Below the pieces are notes generated by a model. The model made no database searches. It worked only from the letters and a program-made list of their open reading frames with translations, and was not told the DNA's origin. From Sphingopyxis sp. 113P3 (lineage in GTDB: Bacteria > Pseudomonadota > Alphaproteobacteria > Sphingomonadales > Sphingomonadaceae), in assembly GCF_001278035.1 (NCBI RefSeq), contig NZ_CP009452.1:529501-593500 (forward strand): a stretch of 64,000 bases of DNA, read 5' to 3'. This document shows, one piece after another, positions 1 through 7,469 of this stretch. Both the position numbers and the translations under genes were made by a program. Positions within the stretch are counted from its first letter, which is position 1. The number at the start of each line of letters is the position of its first letter.

Positions 1-588
1 TTTGCCCAGATCGCCGAATTTTGCGGCATCCACATTCTCGAAGTGCAGGCTATTGCCGACGAGACCGCAGCGACAAAATATACTGGCCGCGACCCGGTAC
101 GCGCGCACGAATTGACCATGGAAGAGATTGAAAAGGGTCAGAATGACCCTGAATACAAGCTCAAGATGAGCGTGCAGGGGCAGGACACGATCCGCCGCAC
201 CCGAGGCCCGCGCTATACGCCGGTCAGCAAGCGCCAGGACAAGCCCGACGGTATCGCCTGGATCCTCAAGAATCATCCCGAGGTGTCGGATGGCGCGATC
301 GGCAAGCTGATCGGCACGACGCGCAATACGATCAACGCGATCCGCGAGCGCAGCCATTGGAACAGCGCCAATATCGTTCCCAAGGACCCCGTGACGCTCG
401 GCCTTTGTTCGCAGCGTGAGCTCGATGCACTCGTTGCCAAGGCAGCGAAGAAGGCCGGGATCAAGGCGCCCGAGGACAGCCGCTTCGAAGGCGACCGCGA
501 AGCGCTCATCGAGGAACTGCGGGCCGAACGCACTGCAGCCGCCGAAGCGCGTGCCGCCGAGGAAGCTGAAGCCGGCGACGAAGCCTGA
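1..588 (+). CDS. trcR: DUF1013 cell-cycle transcriptional regulator TrcR (5' partial)
   Basis: The frame is open from the first base, so the N-terminus lies outside the window; 195 residues are visible. The protein matches my recollection of the alphaproteobacterial DUF1013 family, annotated in Caulobacter relatives as cell-cycle regulator TrcR. A helix-turn-helix-like stretch (SDGAIGKLIGTTRNTINAIR) lies near visible residues 95-114 and is followed by the conserved block SHWNSANIVPKDPVTLGLC. The C-terminal 30 residues are Glu/Ala-rich and probably helical. The stop is 3 bp before the next gene, so the two may be co-transcribed. The family assignment is strong; the cell-cycle role is known only by homology. 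Confidence 0.85.
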   Translation, partial: FAQIAEFCGIHILEVQAIADETAATKYTGRDPVRAHELTMEEIEKGQNDPEYKLKMSVQGQDTIRRTRGPRYTPVSKRQDKPDGIAWILKNHPEVSDGAIGKLIGTTRNTINAIRERSHWNSANIVPKDPVTLGLCSQRELDALVAKAAKKAGIKAPEDSRFEGDREALIEELRAERTAAAEARAAEEAEAGDEA

Positions 589-591
589 GGC

Positions 592-1719
592 GTGGCGAGC
601 GACGGCGAGGATGACGGCATTCCGGCGGCCAGCGGTTCGCCGGATGCCTCGCTGACGCAGGACGACAGCTTTACCGCAACGAGCCATGCGGGCCTCACCT
701 ACCCATGGGGCGAGGCTGCCCCCGGGACGGGCGAGACGATCCGCATCGCCAACGGGATCCGCTGGGCGCGCATCCCGATGCCGGGCTCGCTCGGCCACAT
801 CAACAGCTGGCTTCTTGACGATGCGGATGGGGTTGCGGTCGTCGACACCGGCGTCTGCCTTACGCTGTGCTCCGACGCCTGGAAGGCGCTCTATGCGGGC
901 GCGCTGAAAGGAGTGCCGATCACGCGCGTCATCGGCACCCATCTGCACCCCGACCATATCGGACTTGCCGGCTGGATCGCGAAGAAGCATGGCGTGAAGC
1001 TGTGGATGACGCGCGGCGAAATGCTCACCGCCCGGATGATCGTGAACGACACGAGCGAAACCGTCCCTGACGAGGCGCTCCGGCAGTCGCGCGCCGCGGG
1101 CTGGGACGAGGCGGCGATCGAGCGGCAGAAGAGCGAGGGCTGGGGCCGGTTCGGCATGATGGTTTTCCCCCTGCCGCGCAGCTATGTGCGAATAAAGGAC
1201 GGCGACCGCATCGACATGGGCGCGCATCAGTGGCGCGTCGTCACGGGCTCCGGCCATAGTCCTGAACATGCCTGTCTATGGAACGAGCGCGAGGGTGTGC
1301 TCGTGTCGGGCGACCAGGTCCTCCCCCGGATCAGCTCGAATGTGTCGGTCAATATTACCGAACCCGATGCCGATCCGTTGGGCGAATGGCTCGCGTCGAT
1401 CGACAAGCTGCTCGGCCTCGTTCCTCCCGACGTAATCACCTGCCCTGCGCACGGCGAGCCCTTCAAGGGGCTTCATGTTCGCTTGTCCGCGCTGCGCGAT
1501 GAACACCGGATGCGGCTCTACCGGCTCGCCGAGACGATCGCCGACACGCCAATGCGCGCAGTCGACTGCTTCCCCCTGCTGTTCAACCGCCCGATCGGTG
1601 AGCATAATCAGGGTCTTGCAACCGGTGAAGCGCTCGCTCATCTCAAGCGTCTCGAAATCGAAGGACGGGTGCGAAAGGAAGACCGCGACGGTGTCTGGTG
1701 GTATCACGGAATGGTGTAA
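592..1719 (+). CDS. MBL-fold metallo-hydrolase
   Basis: 375 residues with a GTG start 3 bp after the trcR stop. The metallo-beta-lactamase metal motif THLHPDH sits at residues 116-122. A later histidine (GHSPEHACLW, about residue 222) and aspartate (SGDQV, about 240) are the expected remaining zinc ligands. The C-terminal third resembles the winged-helix-like extension seen in LACTB2-type MBL hydrolases. The substrate cannot be told from sequence; thioester or nucleic-acid substrates are both possible for this subgroup. No signal peptide is visible, so it is probably cytoplasmic. Confidence 0.88.
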   Translation: MASDGEDDGIPAASGSPDASLTQDDSFTATSHAGLTYPWGEAAPGTGETIRIANGIRWARIPMPGSLGHINSWLLDDADGVAVVDTGVCLTLCSDAWKALYAGALKGVPITRVIGTHLHPDHIGLAGWIAKKHGVKLWMTRGEMLTARMIVNDTSETVPDEALRQSRAAGWDEAAIERQKSEGWGRFGMMVFPLPRSYVRIKDGDRIDMGAHQWRVVTGSGHSPEHACLWNEREGVLVSGDQVLPRISSNVSVNITEPDADPLGEWLASIDKLLGLVPPDVITCPAHGEPFKGLHVRLSALRDEHRMRLYRLAETIADTPMRAVDCFPLLFNRPIGEHNQGLATGEALAHLKRLEIEGRVRKEDRDGVWWYHGMV

Positions 1720-1743
1720 CGCCGTCAGGCTGCTGGCCTCGCC

Positions 1744-2019
1744 TCAATCTCCCCGGTGCATGACCCAGCTGAATGCCAGCGCGTTGAAGATGGTGTAGAG
1801 GCCGTAGAGCAGCAGCCCGGTAAACCAGTTGCGCGTCGCGATCGCCATTGCACCAACGAGCAGCAAGAATTCGAAGACATAGGTCACATGAGGTCCGACG
1901 CGGTCGGCGAGGGGCCGCACCATCTGCTGCACCAGCGGGTCATCACTCTCCATAAAGGCGCGATGCATCGCGAAATTGCCCACGCCGGCGCAGAAAATGG
2001 CAAGGATCGCAATCAGCAT
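1744..2019 (-). CDS. Small hypothetical membrane protein
   Basis: 91 residues with three hydrophobic stretches: residues 1-18 (signal-anchor or TM), 45-62 (YVFEFLLLVGAMAIA) and 67-87 (FTGLLLYGLYTIFNALAF). Between the first two is a polar loop. I do not recognise a family. The gene is convergent with the MBL hydrolase (24 bp between stops) and divergent from the DUF481 gene. The pattern of charged loops and hydrophobic helices looks real, but there is no independent support. Confidence 0.6.
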   Translation of the reverse strand: MLIAILAIFCAGVGNFAMHRAFMESDDPLVQQMVRPLADRVGPHVTYVFEFLLLVGAMAIATRNWFTGLLLYGLYTIFNALAFSWVMHRGD

Positions 2020-2149
2020 AGGTTTGCAAATGGGGTCTTATCGCTGGAAATGCCAGCGGGATTGCGGTTATGGAGGGACAAAGGGAGGCGAAGCCCTTTA
2101 TTCCGATCGAAAATCCTGCCCTCTTTCCCCCCGGAGAAGGACCCGTTCG

Positions 2150-3307
2150 ATGAGACAAGCTGCGCGCCTCACGGCCGCCATTTTCCTGATTGCCGCCGGC
2201 GTGCGCCCGGCATGGTCGGCGGTGCCCGATCCCGCGCTTCCCGCGGCGATCGCCCCGATGGTTGTCGCAAGCATGGAAGCGCGCCCCTTGCCGCTTCCCG
2301 ACCCTGTACGCGCGATGATCGAGGCTGCGATCGCGAGCGGCGAGCGCAAGGACGTCGAAACCGTGATTGCGCTCGCGAAGGCGACGAATCCGCGCTCGCT
2401 GACCGATATCGACGCGATTCTCGCCGCCTGGAAGGCGCAGGGCCAGGGCAAACCCGAGCCCGACCCGATCCGCCAGATGCTTGCGGCGGCGATGGCGAGC
2501 AAGAAGGACGGCGACGTCGAGGCGGTTGGCGCGCTGGCAAAAAAGACCAGCCCTGACCGGGTGGCCGACATCGATGCCTTGCTGATCGACTATCGTTCGA
2601 AGCGCGCTGCCGAGAAGAAGGCGGCCGCCGAGGCGGCGCGCGCGAAACTCGCGGCCTCGAAATTCTGGGAGAACTGGAAGGGCGAGGGACAGATCGGCGC
2701 ATCGCACAGTAGCGGCAACACGGATTCGGTTGGGCTGAGCCTTGGCGTCGCGCTCAACCGGAAGGGGATCAACTGGAGCCACCGTCTGCGTGCGCAGGCC
2801 GATTACCAGCGGACGAACGGCCGCACGACGGTCGAGAAATTCCTGACCGAATATGAGCCGCAAGCCCGTATCGGCGACCACGCCTTCGCCTACGGGCTCG
2901 GGCGCTGGGAACGTGACCGGACCGCGGGCTATCACGCGCGCTGGAACCTGTCGGGAGGGCTTGGCTACAAGGTCATCGCGAAGAAGGACCTCACTCTCAA
3001 TCTGAAGGCCGGGCCTGCCTGGCGCCAGATCGACCTCGTCTATGGAAACACCGAAAGTGAGCTCACGGGGCTTGCCGCGCTCGATCTCGGGTGGAAACTG
3101 TCGCCTACGCTCAGCCTGTCGCAGGTTGCCTCGACGATCATCGGCGAACGGACTACCACGACAAGTTCGCTCACTGCGCTCAACGCCAAGCTGACCGGCG
3201 CCCTGTCGGCGCGCGTGTCCTATTCGGCCGAGCTCGACACCAACCCGCCCGCCGGGGTCGAGAACCTCGACACGCTGACCCGCTTCACGCTGGTTTACGG
3301 CTTTTAG
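2150..3307 (+). CDS. DUF481 outer-membrane protein with N-terminal tandem repeat
   Basis: 385 residues. The ATG at 2150 was chosen because GGAGAAGG lies 9 bp upstream and it opens a clear signal peptide ending near WSA. Residues about 45-160 hold two related units of about 55 residues (PDPVRAMIEAAIAS...DIDAILAAW and PDPIRQMLAAAMAS...DIDALLIDY), then an Ala/Lys-rich helix. The C-terminal 210 residues (from FWENWKGEGQIGASHSSGNT) match the DUF481/YdiY beta-barrel family and end in an aromatic residue (LVYGF), typical of outer-membrane barrels. Function is unknown. The last 4 bp overlap the convergent VOC gene. Confidence 0.85.
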   Translation: MRQAARLTAAIFLIAAGVRPAWSAVPDPALPAAIAPMVVASMEARPLPLPDPVRAMIEAAIASGERKDVETVIALAKATNPRSLTDIDAILAAWKAQGQGKPEPDPIRQMLAAAMASKKDGDVEAVGALAKKTSPDRVADIDALLIDYRSKRAAEKKAAAEAARAKLAASKFWENWKGEGQIGASHSSGNTDSVGLSLGVALNRKGINWSHRLRAQADYQRTNGRTTVEKFLTEYEPQARIGDHAFAYGLGRWERDRTAGYHARWNLSGGLGYKVIAKKDLTLNLKAGPAWRQIDLVYGNTESELTGLAALDLGWKLSPTLSLSQVASTIIGERTTTTSSLTALNAKLTGALSARVSYSAELDTNPPAGVENLDTLTRFTLVYGF

Positions 3308-3759
3308 TCCAGCGCCTCGGTGCCGCCGATGTCCTGCCCCTCGGCGAGGAGACCGGTGCCGGGGACATGGTTGAATTCGATGCGGATACCATCGGGGTCC
3401 TCAAAGAGGATCGAATAATAGCCAGGCGCCCAGGGTTCCTCCTGCGGCGCGTGGACGATGGCGATATCGTCGCGGTGCCTGAGAAAGGCGTAGAGCCGGT
3501 CGACCGCAGCACGGTCGCGGAGGCGGAAATAGGCGTGGTGCAGCCCCGGTGTGCCCTGGTCGAAGCGTTTGCCTACATTCCCGGCAGTAGCGGGGCGCAC
3601 GCCGATGGCGGTGCGGCCCCCCACTCCATAGAGCATGGCCTCATTGTCGAGCACGATCTTGAGCTCGAGATAGCGGATGAGCGCGCGCCAGAAGGCAGTC
3701 GAACGCACGAAGTCGCCCGCGGTCAGAATGACGTGCCCGACGCCGTTGAGATCGTTCAT
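3304..3759 (-). CDS. VOC-family (glyoxalase/dioxygenase-like) protein
   Basis: About 151 residues. The ATG at 3759 overlaps the stop of the upstream trmO-like gene in an ATGA, implying translational coupling; an in-frame ATG 15 bp further upstream is less likely. The vicinal-oxygen-chelate pattern is visible: an opening beta-strand with His (GVGHVILTAGD), a central PGLHHAYFRLRD, and the C-terminal ILFEDPDGIRIEFNH with the usual terminal Glu ligand. Candidate activities include glyoxalase or ring-cleaving dioxygenase; the substrate is unknown. Confidence 0.82.
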   Translation of the reverse strand: MNDLNGVGHVILTAGDFVRSTAFWRALIRYLELKIVLDNEAMLYGVGGRTAIGVRPATAGNVGKRFDQGTPGLHHAYFRLRDRAAVDRLYAFLRHRDDIAIVHAPQEEPWAPGYYSILFEDPDGIRIEFNHVPGTGLLAEGQDIGGTEALD

Positions 3760-4229
3760 TCGCTCCGCTCCCAATAGTTCCGCATCAGGGCGCGCGACCA
3801 GTCGGGCTGGCGCACGTCGCCGCGCGGCAGAAATTCTGCCATGACTGGCTTGATGTCGAGCACCGGAGTGCCGTCGATCGCGTCAAGGCCTTCGACCTCG
3901 ACCGAAAGGCCCTCGACCTTGACAATACGGCAGGTGGTAAGGCCGAGGCGGTTGGGGCGGTTCTTGCCGCGCTGCGCGAAGATGCCGACGAGCGGCCAGT
4001 CGGCACGGTTGCGCGGATGGCGGACACCGGTTTCGATCTTGTCTTCCGGCACCCGGTCGAAGAGGAAGATGACCTCCGCGTGGCTGAAATCCGAAAGTCC
4101 GGCGAGCGCGTCGGCCGTGAAGCGTGCGGGGTCGAGTTCGACCCGTGCGCGACTTGCGCCCCAATCGTCATCGATCGGTTCGCCGCGGCCGCCGCGGACG
4201 TGGCCTATGGGAGAAAGAGTCCAGCTCAT
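3756..4229 (-). CDS. trmO: TrmO/TsaA-like tRNA methyltransferase
   Basis: 157 residues, about the size of a single TrmO (YaeB/VirR-like) domain. The family blocks are clear: RHPRNRADWPLVGIFAQRGKNRPNRLG for SAM and tRNA binding, then GLDAIDGTPVLDIKP. In E. coli TrmO uses S-adenosylmethionine to methylate t6A37 of tRNA-Thr. This protein lacks the C-terminal domain of E. coli TrmO, so equivalence is inferred only from the domain. The ATG overlaps the stop of the preceding membrane-protein gene. Confidence 0.8.
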   Translation of the reverse strand: MSWTLSPIGHVRGGRGEPIDDDWGASRARVELDPARFTADALAGLSDFSHAEVIFLFDRVPEDKIETGVRHPRNRADWPLVGIFAQRGKNRPNRLGLTTCRIVKVEGLSVEVEGLDAIDGTPVLDIKPVMAEFLPRGDVRQPDWSRALMRNYWERSE

Positions 4230-4645
4230 GGCATCGGCCTCGTTTGAAGCTCACGGGTCACAAAGCGCATGATCTCGCGGCGATCCTCCTCCTCATGGCT
4301 CTCGCTCGCCTTCATCGCTACGCCCCCCAGGGCCATCATGAAGAGGGGAACGCCCGCAAAGATCGCGCCGAACAGCAGCGCGTCGGGGGCGAGCGAGCTA
4401 ACCACCACGCCAATGATCACGAACATCGAAAGGAATCCGTACCAGGCGTAGGGGAAGATCCGGCCCGCCTTGGAGCGGCCAAGCGTTCCGGTGATGCGGG
4501 TGCCACCATCGCGGGGCTCCATCGAGGCATCGAGTTCAAGAGCCAATGCATTTTGTACGCCGCGCCGCGCATAGCGCAGCCGCATTCGATATTGGTCGCC
4601 TGAACCGAAGACGCGGGCCTTCGCGTCTTCCATCGGGTCAGCCAT
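4226..4645 (-). CDS. Hypothetical membrane protein (start uncertain)
   Basis: 139 residues from the ATG at 4645. A central pair of transmembrane helices (YGFLSMFVIIGVVVSSLA and LLFGAIFAGVPLFMMALGGV) is followed by a charged tail. The frame stays open upstream to about 4735 and there reads like protein (VDLVSPLPPEAIAHKLQAI), but it contains no ATG, GTG or TTG. The true N-terminus may therefore begin at an unusual codon, or the gene may have lost its start. It is tightly packed between fumarase and trmO in one minus-strand run. No family recognised. Confidence 0.65.
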   Translation of the reverse strand: MADPMEDAKARVFGSGDQYRMRLRYARRGVQNALALELDASMEPRDGGTRITGTLGRSKAGRIFPYAWYGFLSMFVIIGVVVSSLAPDALLFGAIFAGVPLFMMALGGVAMKASESHEEEDRREIMRFVTRELQTRPMP

Positions 4646-4732
4646 GATTGCCTGAAGCTTATGCGCGATCGCCTCGGGCGGGAGCGGTGAGACCAGATCG
4701 ACCGCCCTTTGCCATCGTCCCGCCCCGTCCCG

Positions 4733-6256
4733 TCACACTCGCTCGAGCAGACCCTCGTCCCTGATCCGCTTCTGCCACACAAGCGGCGCGTTCACGTGGA
4801 CGTTCTGGCCTTCGCTGTCGACCGCGACGGTGACGGGGAAATCCTTGACCTCGAATTCGTAGATCGCCTCCATTCCGAGATCGGCAAAACCGACGACCTT
4901 CGACCCCTTGATCGCGCGCGCGACAAGATAGGCCGCGCCGCCGACTGCCATCAGATAGGCGCTCTTGTGCTTGGCTATCGCGTTGGTCGCGGCGGGGCCG
5001 CGCTCGGCTTTGCCGACGCAGGCGAGCAGGCCCTGCTCGAGCATCATATCCATGAACTTGTCCATGCGCGTCGCCGTCGTCGGGCCAGCAGGGCCAACAA
5101 TTTCCTCGCCAACCGGATCGACCGGGCCGACATAGTAGATGACGCGGCCCTTGAAATCGACGGGCAGCTCCTCGCCCTTCGCCAGCATGTCGGCGATGCG
5201 CTTGTGTGCAGCGTCGCGGCCGGTGAGCATCTTGCCATTGAGGAGGAGGCGGTCGCCCTGTTTCCAGCTCGCAACCACCTCGGGACTGAGAGTGTCGAGA
5301 TCGACGCGGATCGCAGCCTTGTCGGGCGCCCAGTCGATCTCGGGATAGTCGGCGAGCACCGGCGGCTCGAGGTACGCCGGGCCGCTGCCGTCGAGCGTGA
5401 CATGGGCGTGGCGCGTTGCGGCGCAATTGGGGATCATCGCGACGGGCTTCGACGCGGCGTGGGTCGGCCAATCCCTGATCTTGACGTCGAGCACGGTCGA
5501 GAGCCCGCCGAGCCCCTGCGCGCCGATGCCGAGCGCATTGACCTTTTCATAAAGTTCGATGCGCAGTTCCTCGATCGGGTTGCCTGGCCCGCGCGCGAGA
5601 AGTTCGGTCATGTCAATCGGGTCCATCAGCGATTGCTTTGCAAGCAGCATCGCCTTTTCGGCGGTCCCTCCAATGCCGATGCCAAGCATGCCCGGCGGGC
5701 ACCAGCCCGCGCCCATCTGCGGCACCATTTCGAGCACCCAGTCGACGATCGAATCGCTCGGGTTCAGCATCTTGAACTTCGACTTGTTCTCGCTGCCGCC
5801 GCCCTTGGCTGCAACTTCGATATGGACCTTGTCACCGGGAACCATCTCGACATTGAGGACCGAGGGCGTGTTGTCCTTGGTATTGACCCGGCTGAACGCT
5901 GGATCGGCGAGGATCGAGGCGCGCAGTTTGTTGTCAGGGTGGAGATAGGCGCGGCGGACACCCTCGTCGACGACCTGCTGCAGGCTGCGCGGACTGTCGA
6001 GGCGGCAGTCCATGCCCCATTTGATGAAGACGGTCACGATACCCGTATCCTGGCAGATCGGGCGGTGTCCTTCGGCGCACATGCGACTATTCGAGAGGAT
6101 CTGCGCCATCGCGTCCTTTGCGGCCGGCGACACCTCGCGCTCATAGGCCGCAGCGAGCGCGCGGATATAGTCCATCGGATGGAAATAGCTGATGTACTGG
6201 AGCGCGTCGGCGATGGTTTCGACGAGGTCATCCTCGCGGATGATGACGGTGTTCAT
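4733..6256 (-). CDS. fumA: Fumarate hydratase, class I (iron-sulfur)
   Basis: 507 residues, full length for the dimeric, oxygen-sensitive class I fumarases. The enzyme interconverts fumarate and malate in the TCA cycle. Diagnostic segments are visible: RPICQDTGIVTVFIKWG, GAGWCPPGMLGIGIGG, the RGPGNPIEE block and IPNCAATRHAHVTLDGSG. The C-terminal beta domain ends with VDSEGQNVHVNAP. Cysteines in the CQDTG and GWCPPG segments and in ACVGK are the likely [4Fe-4S] ligands. No second fumarase is in the window. Confidence 0.95.
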   Translation of the reverse strand: MNTVIIREDDLVETIADALQYISYFHPMDYIRALAAAYEREVSPAAKDAMAQILSNSRMCAEGHRPICQDTGIVTVFIKWGMDCRLDSPRSLQQVVDEGVRRAYLHPDNKLRASILADPAFSRVNTKDNTPSVLNVEMVPGDKVHIEVAAKGGGSENKSKFKMLNPSDSIVDWVLEMVPQMGAGWCPPGMLGIGIGGTAEKAMLLAKQSLMDPIDMTELLARGPGNPIEELRIELYEKVNALGIGAQGLGGLSTVLDVKIRDWPTHAASKPVAMIPNCAATRHAHVTLDGSGPAYLEPPVLADYPEIDWAPDKAAIRVDLDTLSPEVVASWKQGDRLLLNGKMLTGRDAAHKRIADMLAKGEELPVDFKGRVIYYVGPVDPVGEEIVGPAGPTTATRMDKFMDMMLEQGLLACVGKAERGPAATNAIAKHKSAYLMAVGGAAYLVARAIKGSKVVGFADLGMEAIYEFEVKDFPVTVAVDSEGQNVHVNAPLVWQKRIRDEGLLERV

Positions 6257-6357
6257 ATGCAGCCCTCTTGCCCGTGGTTCGGAGTCGGGGCTTCCCCTAG
6301 ACCCGAGGGCGCGCGACGAAAAGGGGGCTTGCCAACCCGCGCAGGGTCAACGCCTTG

Positions 6358-6822
6358 TCACTGACACTCGGCGCACTTGCCCCGCACCTCGATGACCGGG
6401 CGTTCGGCAGCGAAGCCTGCGGCCTCGGCCGCCGCGCGGACACCATCCGACAGACGGTCATTGTCGACATGTACCGCGGCCCCGCAGGTATCGCAGATCA
6501 GAAAGATGCAATCGTGCAAACAGCCCGGGTGACTGTTTGCGACAAAGGCGTTGGCGCTTTCGACCCGGCGCACGAGGTTGTTGGCGACGAACAGGTCGAG
6601 GATGCGATAGACGCTGTTGGGGGCTACGCGCTTGCCGCGCTTCTGCGAGACGATATCCGCGATTTCGTAGGCACTCGCGGGCTTGCCGATTTCGGCGACC
6701 GCGTCGAAAATCTGGGCGCGCATGTCGGTCCACGCCTCGCCCGCGCTTTCCAATGCCCTTTGCGCGGCCGCGGAAAGCGAGGCTCCGCTGGCCTCGACGT
6801 GTGGATGATCATGCTTGCCCAT
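6358..6822 (-). CDS. zur: Fur-family zinc regulator (Zur)
   Basis: 154 residues. The N-terminal winged helix (IADIVSQKRGKRVAPNSVYRILDLFVANNLVRRVES) carries the Fur-family recognition helix. The C-terminal dimer domain has the structural zinc cysteines CDTC and CAEC and the metal-sensing HPGCLHDCIFLIC region. The two-CXXC pattern and the absence of the Fur HHDH block favour Zur over Fur. It lies 93 bp downstream of a merC-like gene on the same strand, and two Zur-box-like sites precede that gene, suggesting autoregulation of a merC-zur unit. Confidence 0.82.
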   Translation of the reverse strand: MGKHDHPHVEASGASLSAAAQRALESAGEAWTDMRAQIFDAVAEIGKPASAYEIADIVSQKRGKRVAPNSVYRILDLFVANNLVRRVESANAFVANSHPGCLHDCIFLICDTCGAAVHVDNDRLSDGVRAAAEAAGFAAERPVIEVRGKCAECQ

Positions 6823-6915
6823 CGGCGATTCCTCAGCGCGCCGCGCGGGTCTGCCGACGCCAAATGAATGTAGGACTTTCGGGGGGCGCCCGCAAGGCGC
6901 GGGGACGCTCTGCCT

Positions 6916-7347
6916 TCAGCGCGCGGCGCGGCGATTGAGATCGTGGCCAAGCGCGACCACGGCAACGCCAATCATCGTCGCCAGAACCTCGCTCCCATCA
7001 TGAGGCCGCGACAGCGCCCCTGCCATCATGCCAAGCCCGAAACTCCCGACTGCAAAGGGCATCATATAGCCGTGGCTCAGCACCCCGGCGACCAGCGTCA
7101 CCAGCGCAAAACCGATCGCGACGATCAGCCCGACCTCGTGGAAAAGGTGATTTTCCAGCACCCCGCTGACGGAGGCGATCGATGCGAAGAAGATGGTGCT
7201 GGCAAGACAATGGACGAGGCAGAGTCCCGAAAGCCCCATCGCGAGCTGATCGCCCGAAAGCGAGGTCAGCGGCCGCGCCTCGCGCGCAGCCCGAATGACC
7301 GCGCCGAGGCGCGTGCGGGCAGGGACAAGGCTGGCGACTTCGATCAC
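6916..7347 (-). CDS. MerC-domain membrane protein
   Basis: 143 residues with a GTG start at 7347, preceded by GGAG at suitable spacing. It has four predicted transmembrane helices: LSGLCLVHCLASTIFF with the conserved CXXXC pair, VGLIVAIGFALVTLVAGVL, PFAVGSFGLGMMAGALS and VLATMIGVAVVALG. MerC proteins move Hg(II) across the inner membrane. No merA, merT, merP or merR is nearby, and zur follows, so a role in zinc or another thiophilic metal is a reasonable inference. Placement before zur with Zur-like operators supports metal homeostasis. Confidence 0.8.
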   Translation of the reverse strand: MIEVASLVPARTRLGAVIRAAREARPLTSLSGDQLAMGLSGLCLVHCLASTIFFASIASVSGVLENHLFHEVGLIVAIGFALVTLVAGVLSHGYMMPFAVGSFGLGMMAGALSRPHDGSEVLATMIGVAVVALGHDLNRRAAR

Positions 7348-7378
7348 CCGATTCTCCGTAACGGCATTTGCGATGCCT

Positions 7379-7413
7379 GATATGGCATAACATGACAGAG
7401 GTTACAATATCAC
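7379..7413 (-). promoter_or_regulatory. Tandem Zur-box-like operators before merC-zur
   Basis: Two imperfect palindromes lie 32-66 bp upstream of the merC GTG. On the plus strand they read GTTACAATATCAC at 7401-7413 and GATATGGCATAAC at 7379-7391. On the coding strand the first is GTGATATTGTAAC, matching 11 of 13 positions of a GTTATATTATAAC-type alphaproteobacterial Zur box; the second matches fewer. Their centres are 22 bp apart, about two helical turns, as expected for paired dimers. The consensus is recalled from memory, so this is a prediction. Confidence 0.5.
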
Positions 7414-7469
7414 ATCGCAAGATTCTACGGGGACGCCCGCCGCGCCGCCGGACCGCGGCGGGGACGAAC

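Noticed and set aside
4709..6364. A 551-codon open frame on the plus strand opposite the fumarase gene
   Set aside because: It is the mirror of a well-recognised enzyme in high-GC DNA; the protein is low in family-like content and no Shine-Dalgarno sequence or homology supports it.
6916..7347. A mercury-resistance operon
   Set aside because: Only a MerC-like gene is present; merA, merT, merP and merR are absent and zur lies downstream.
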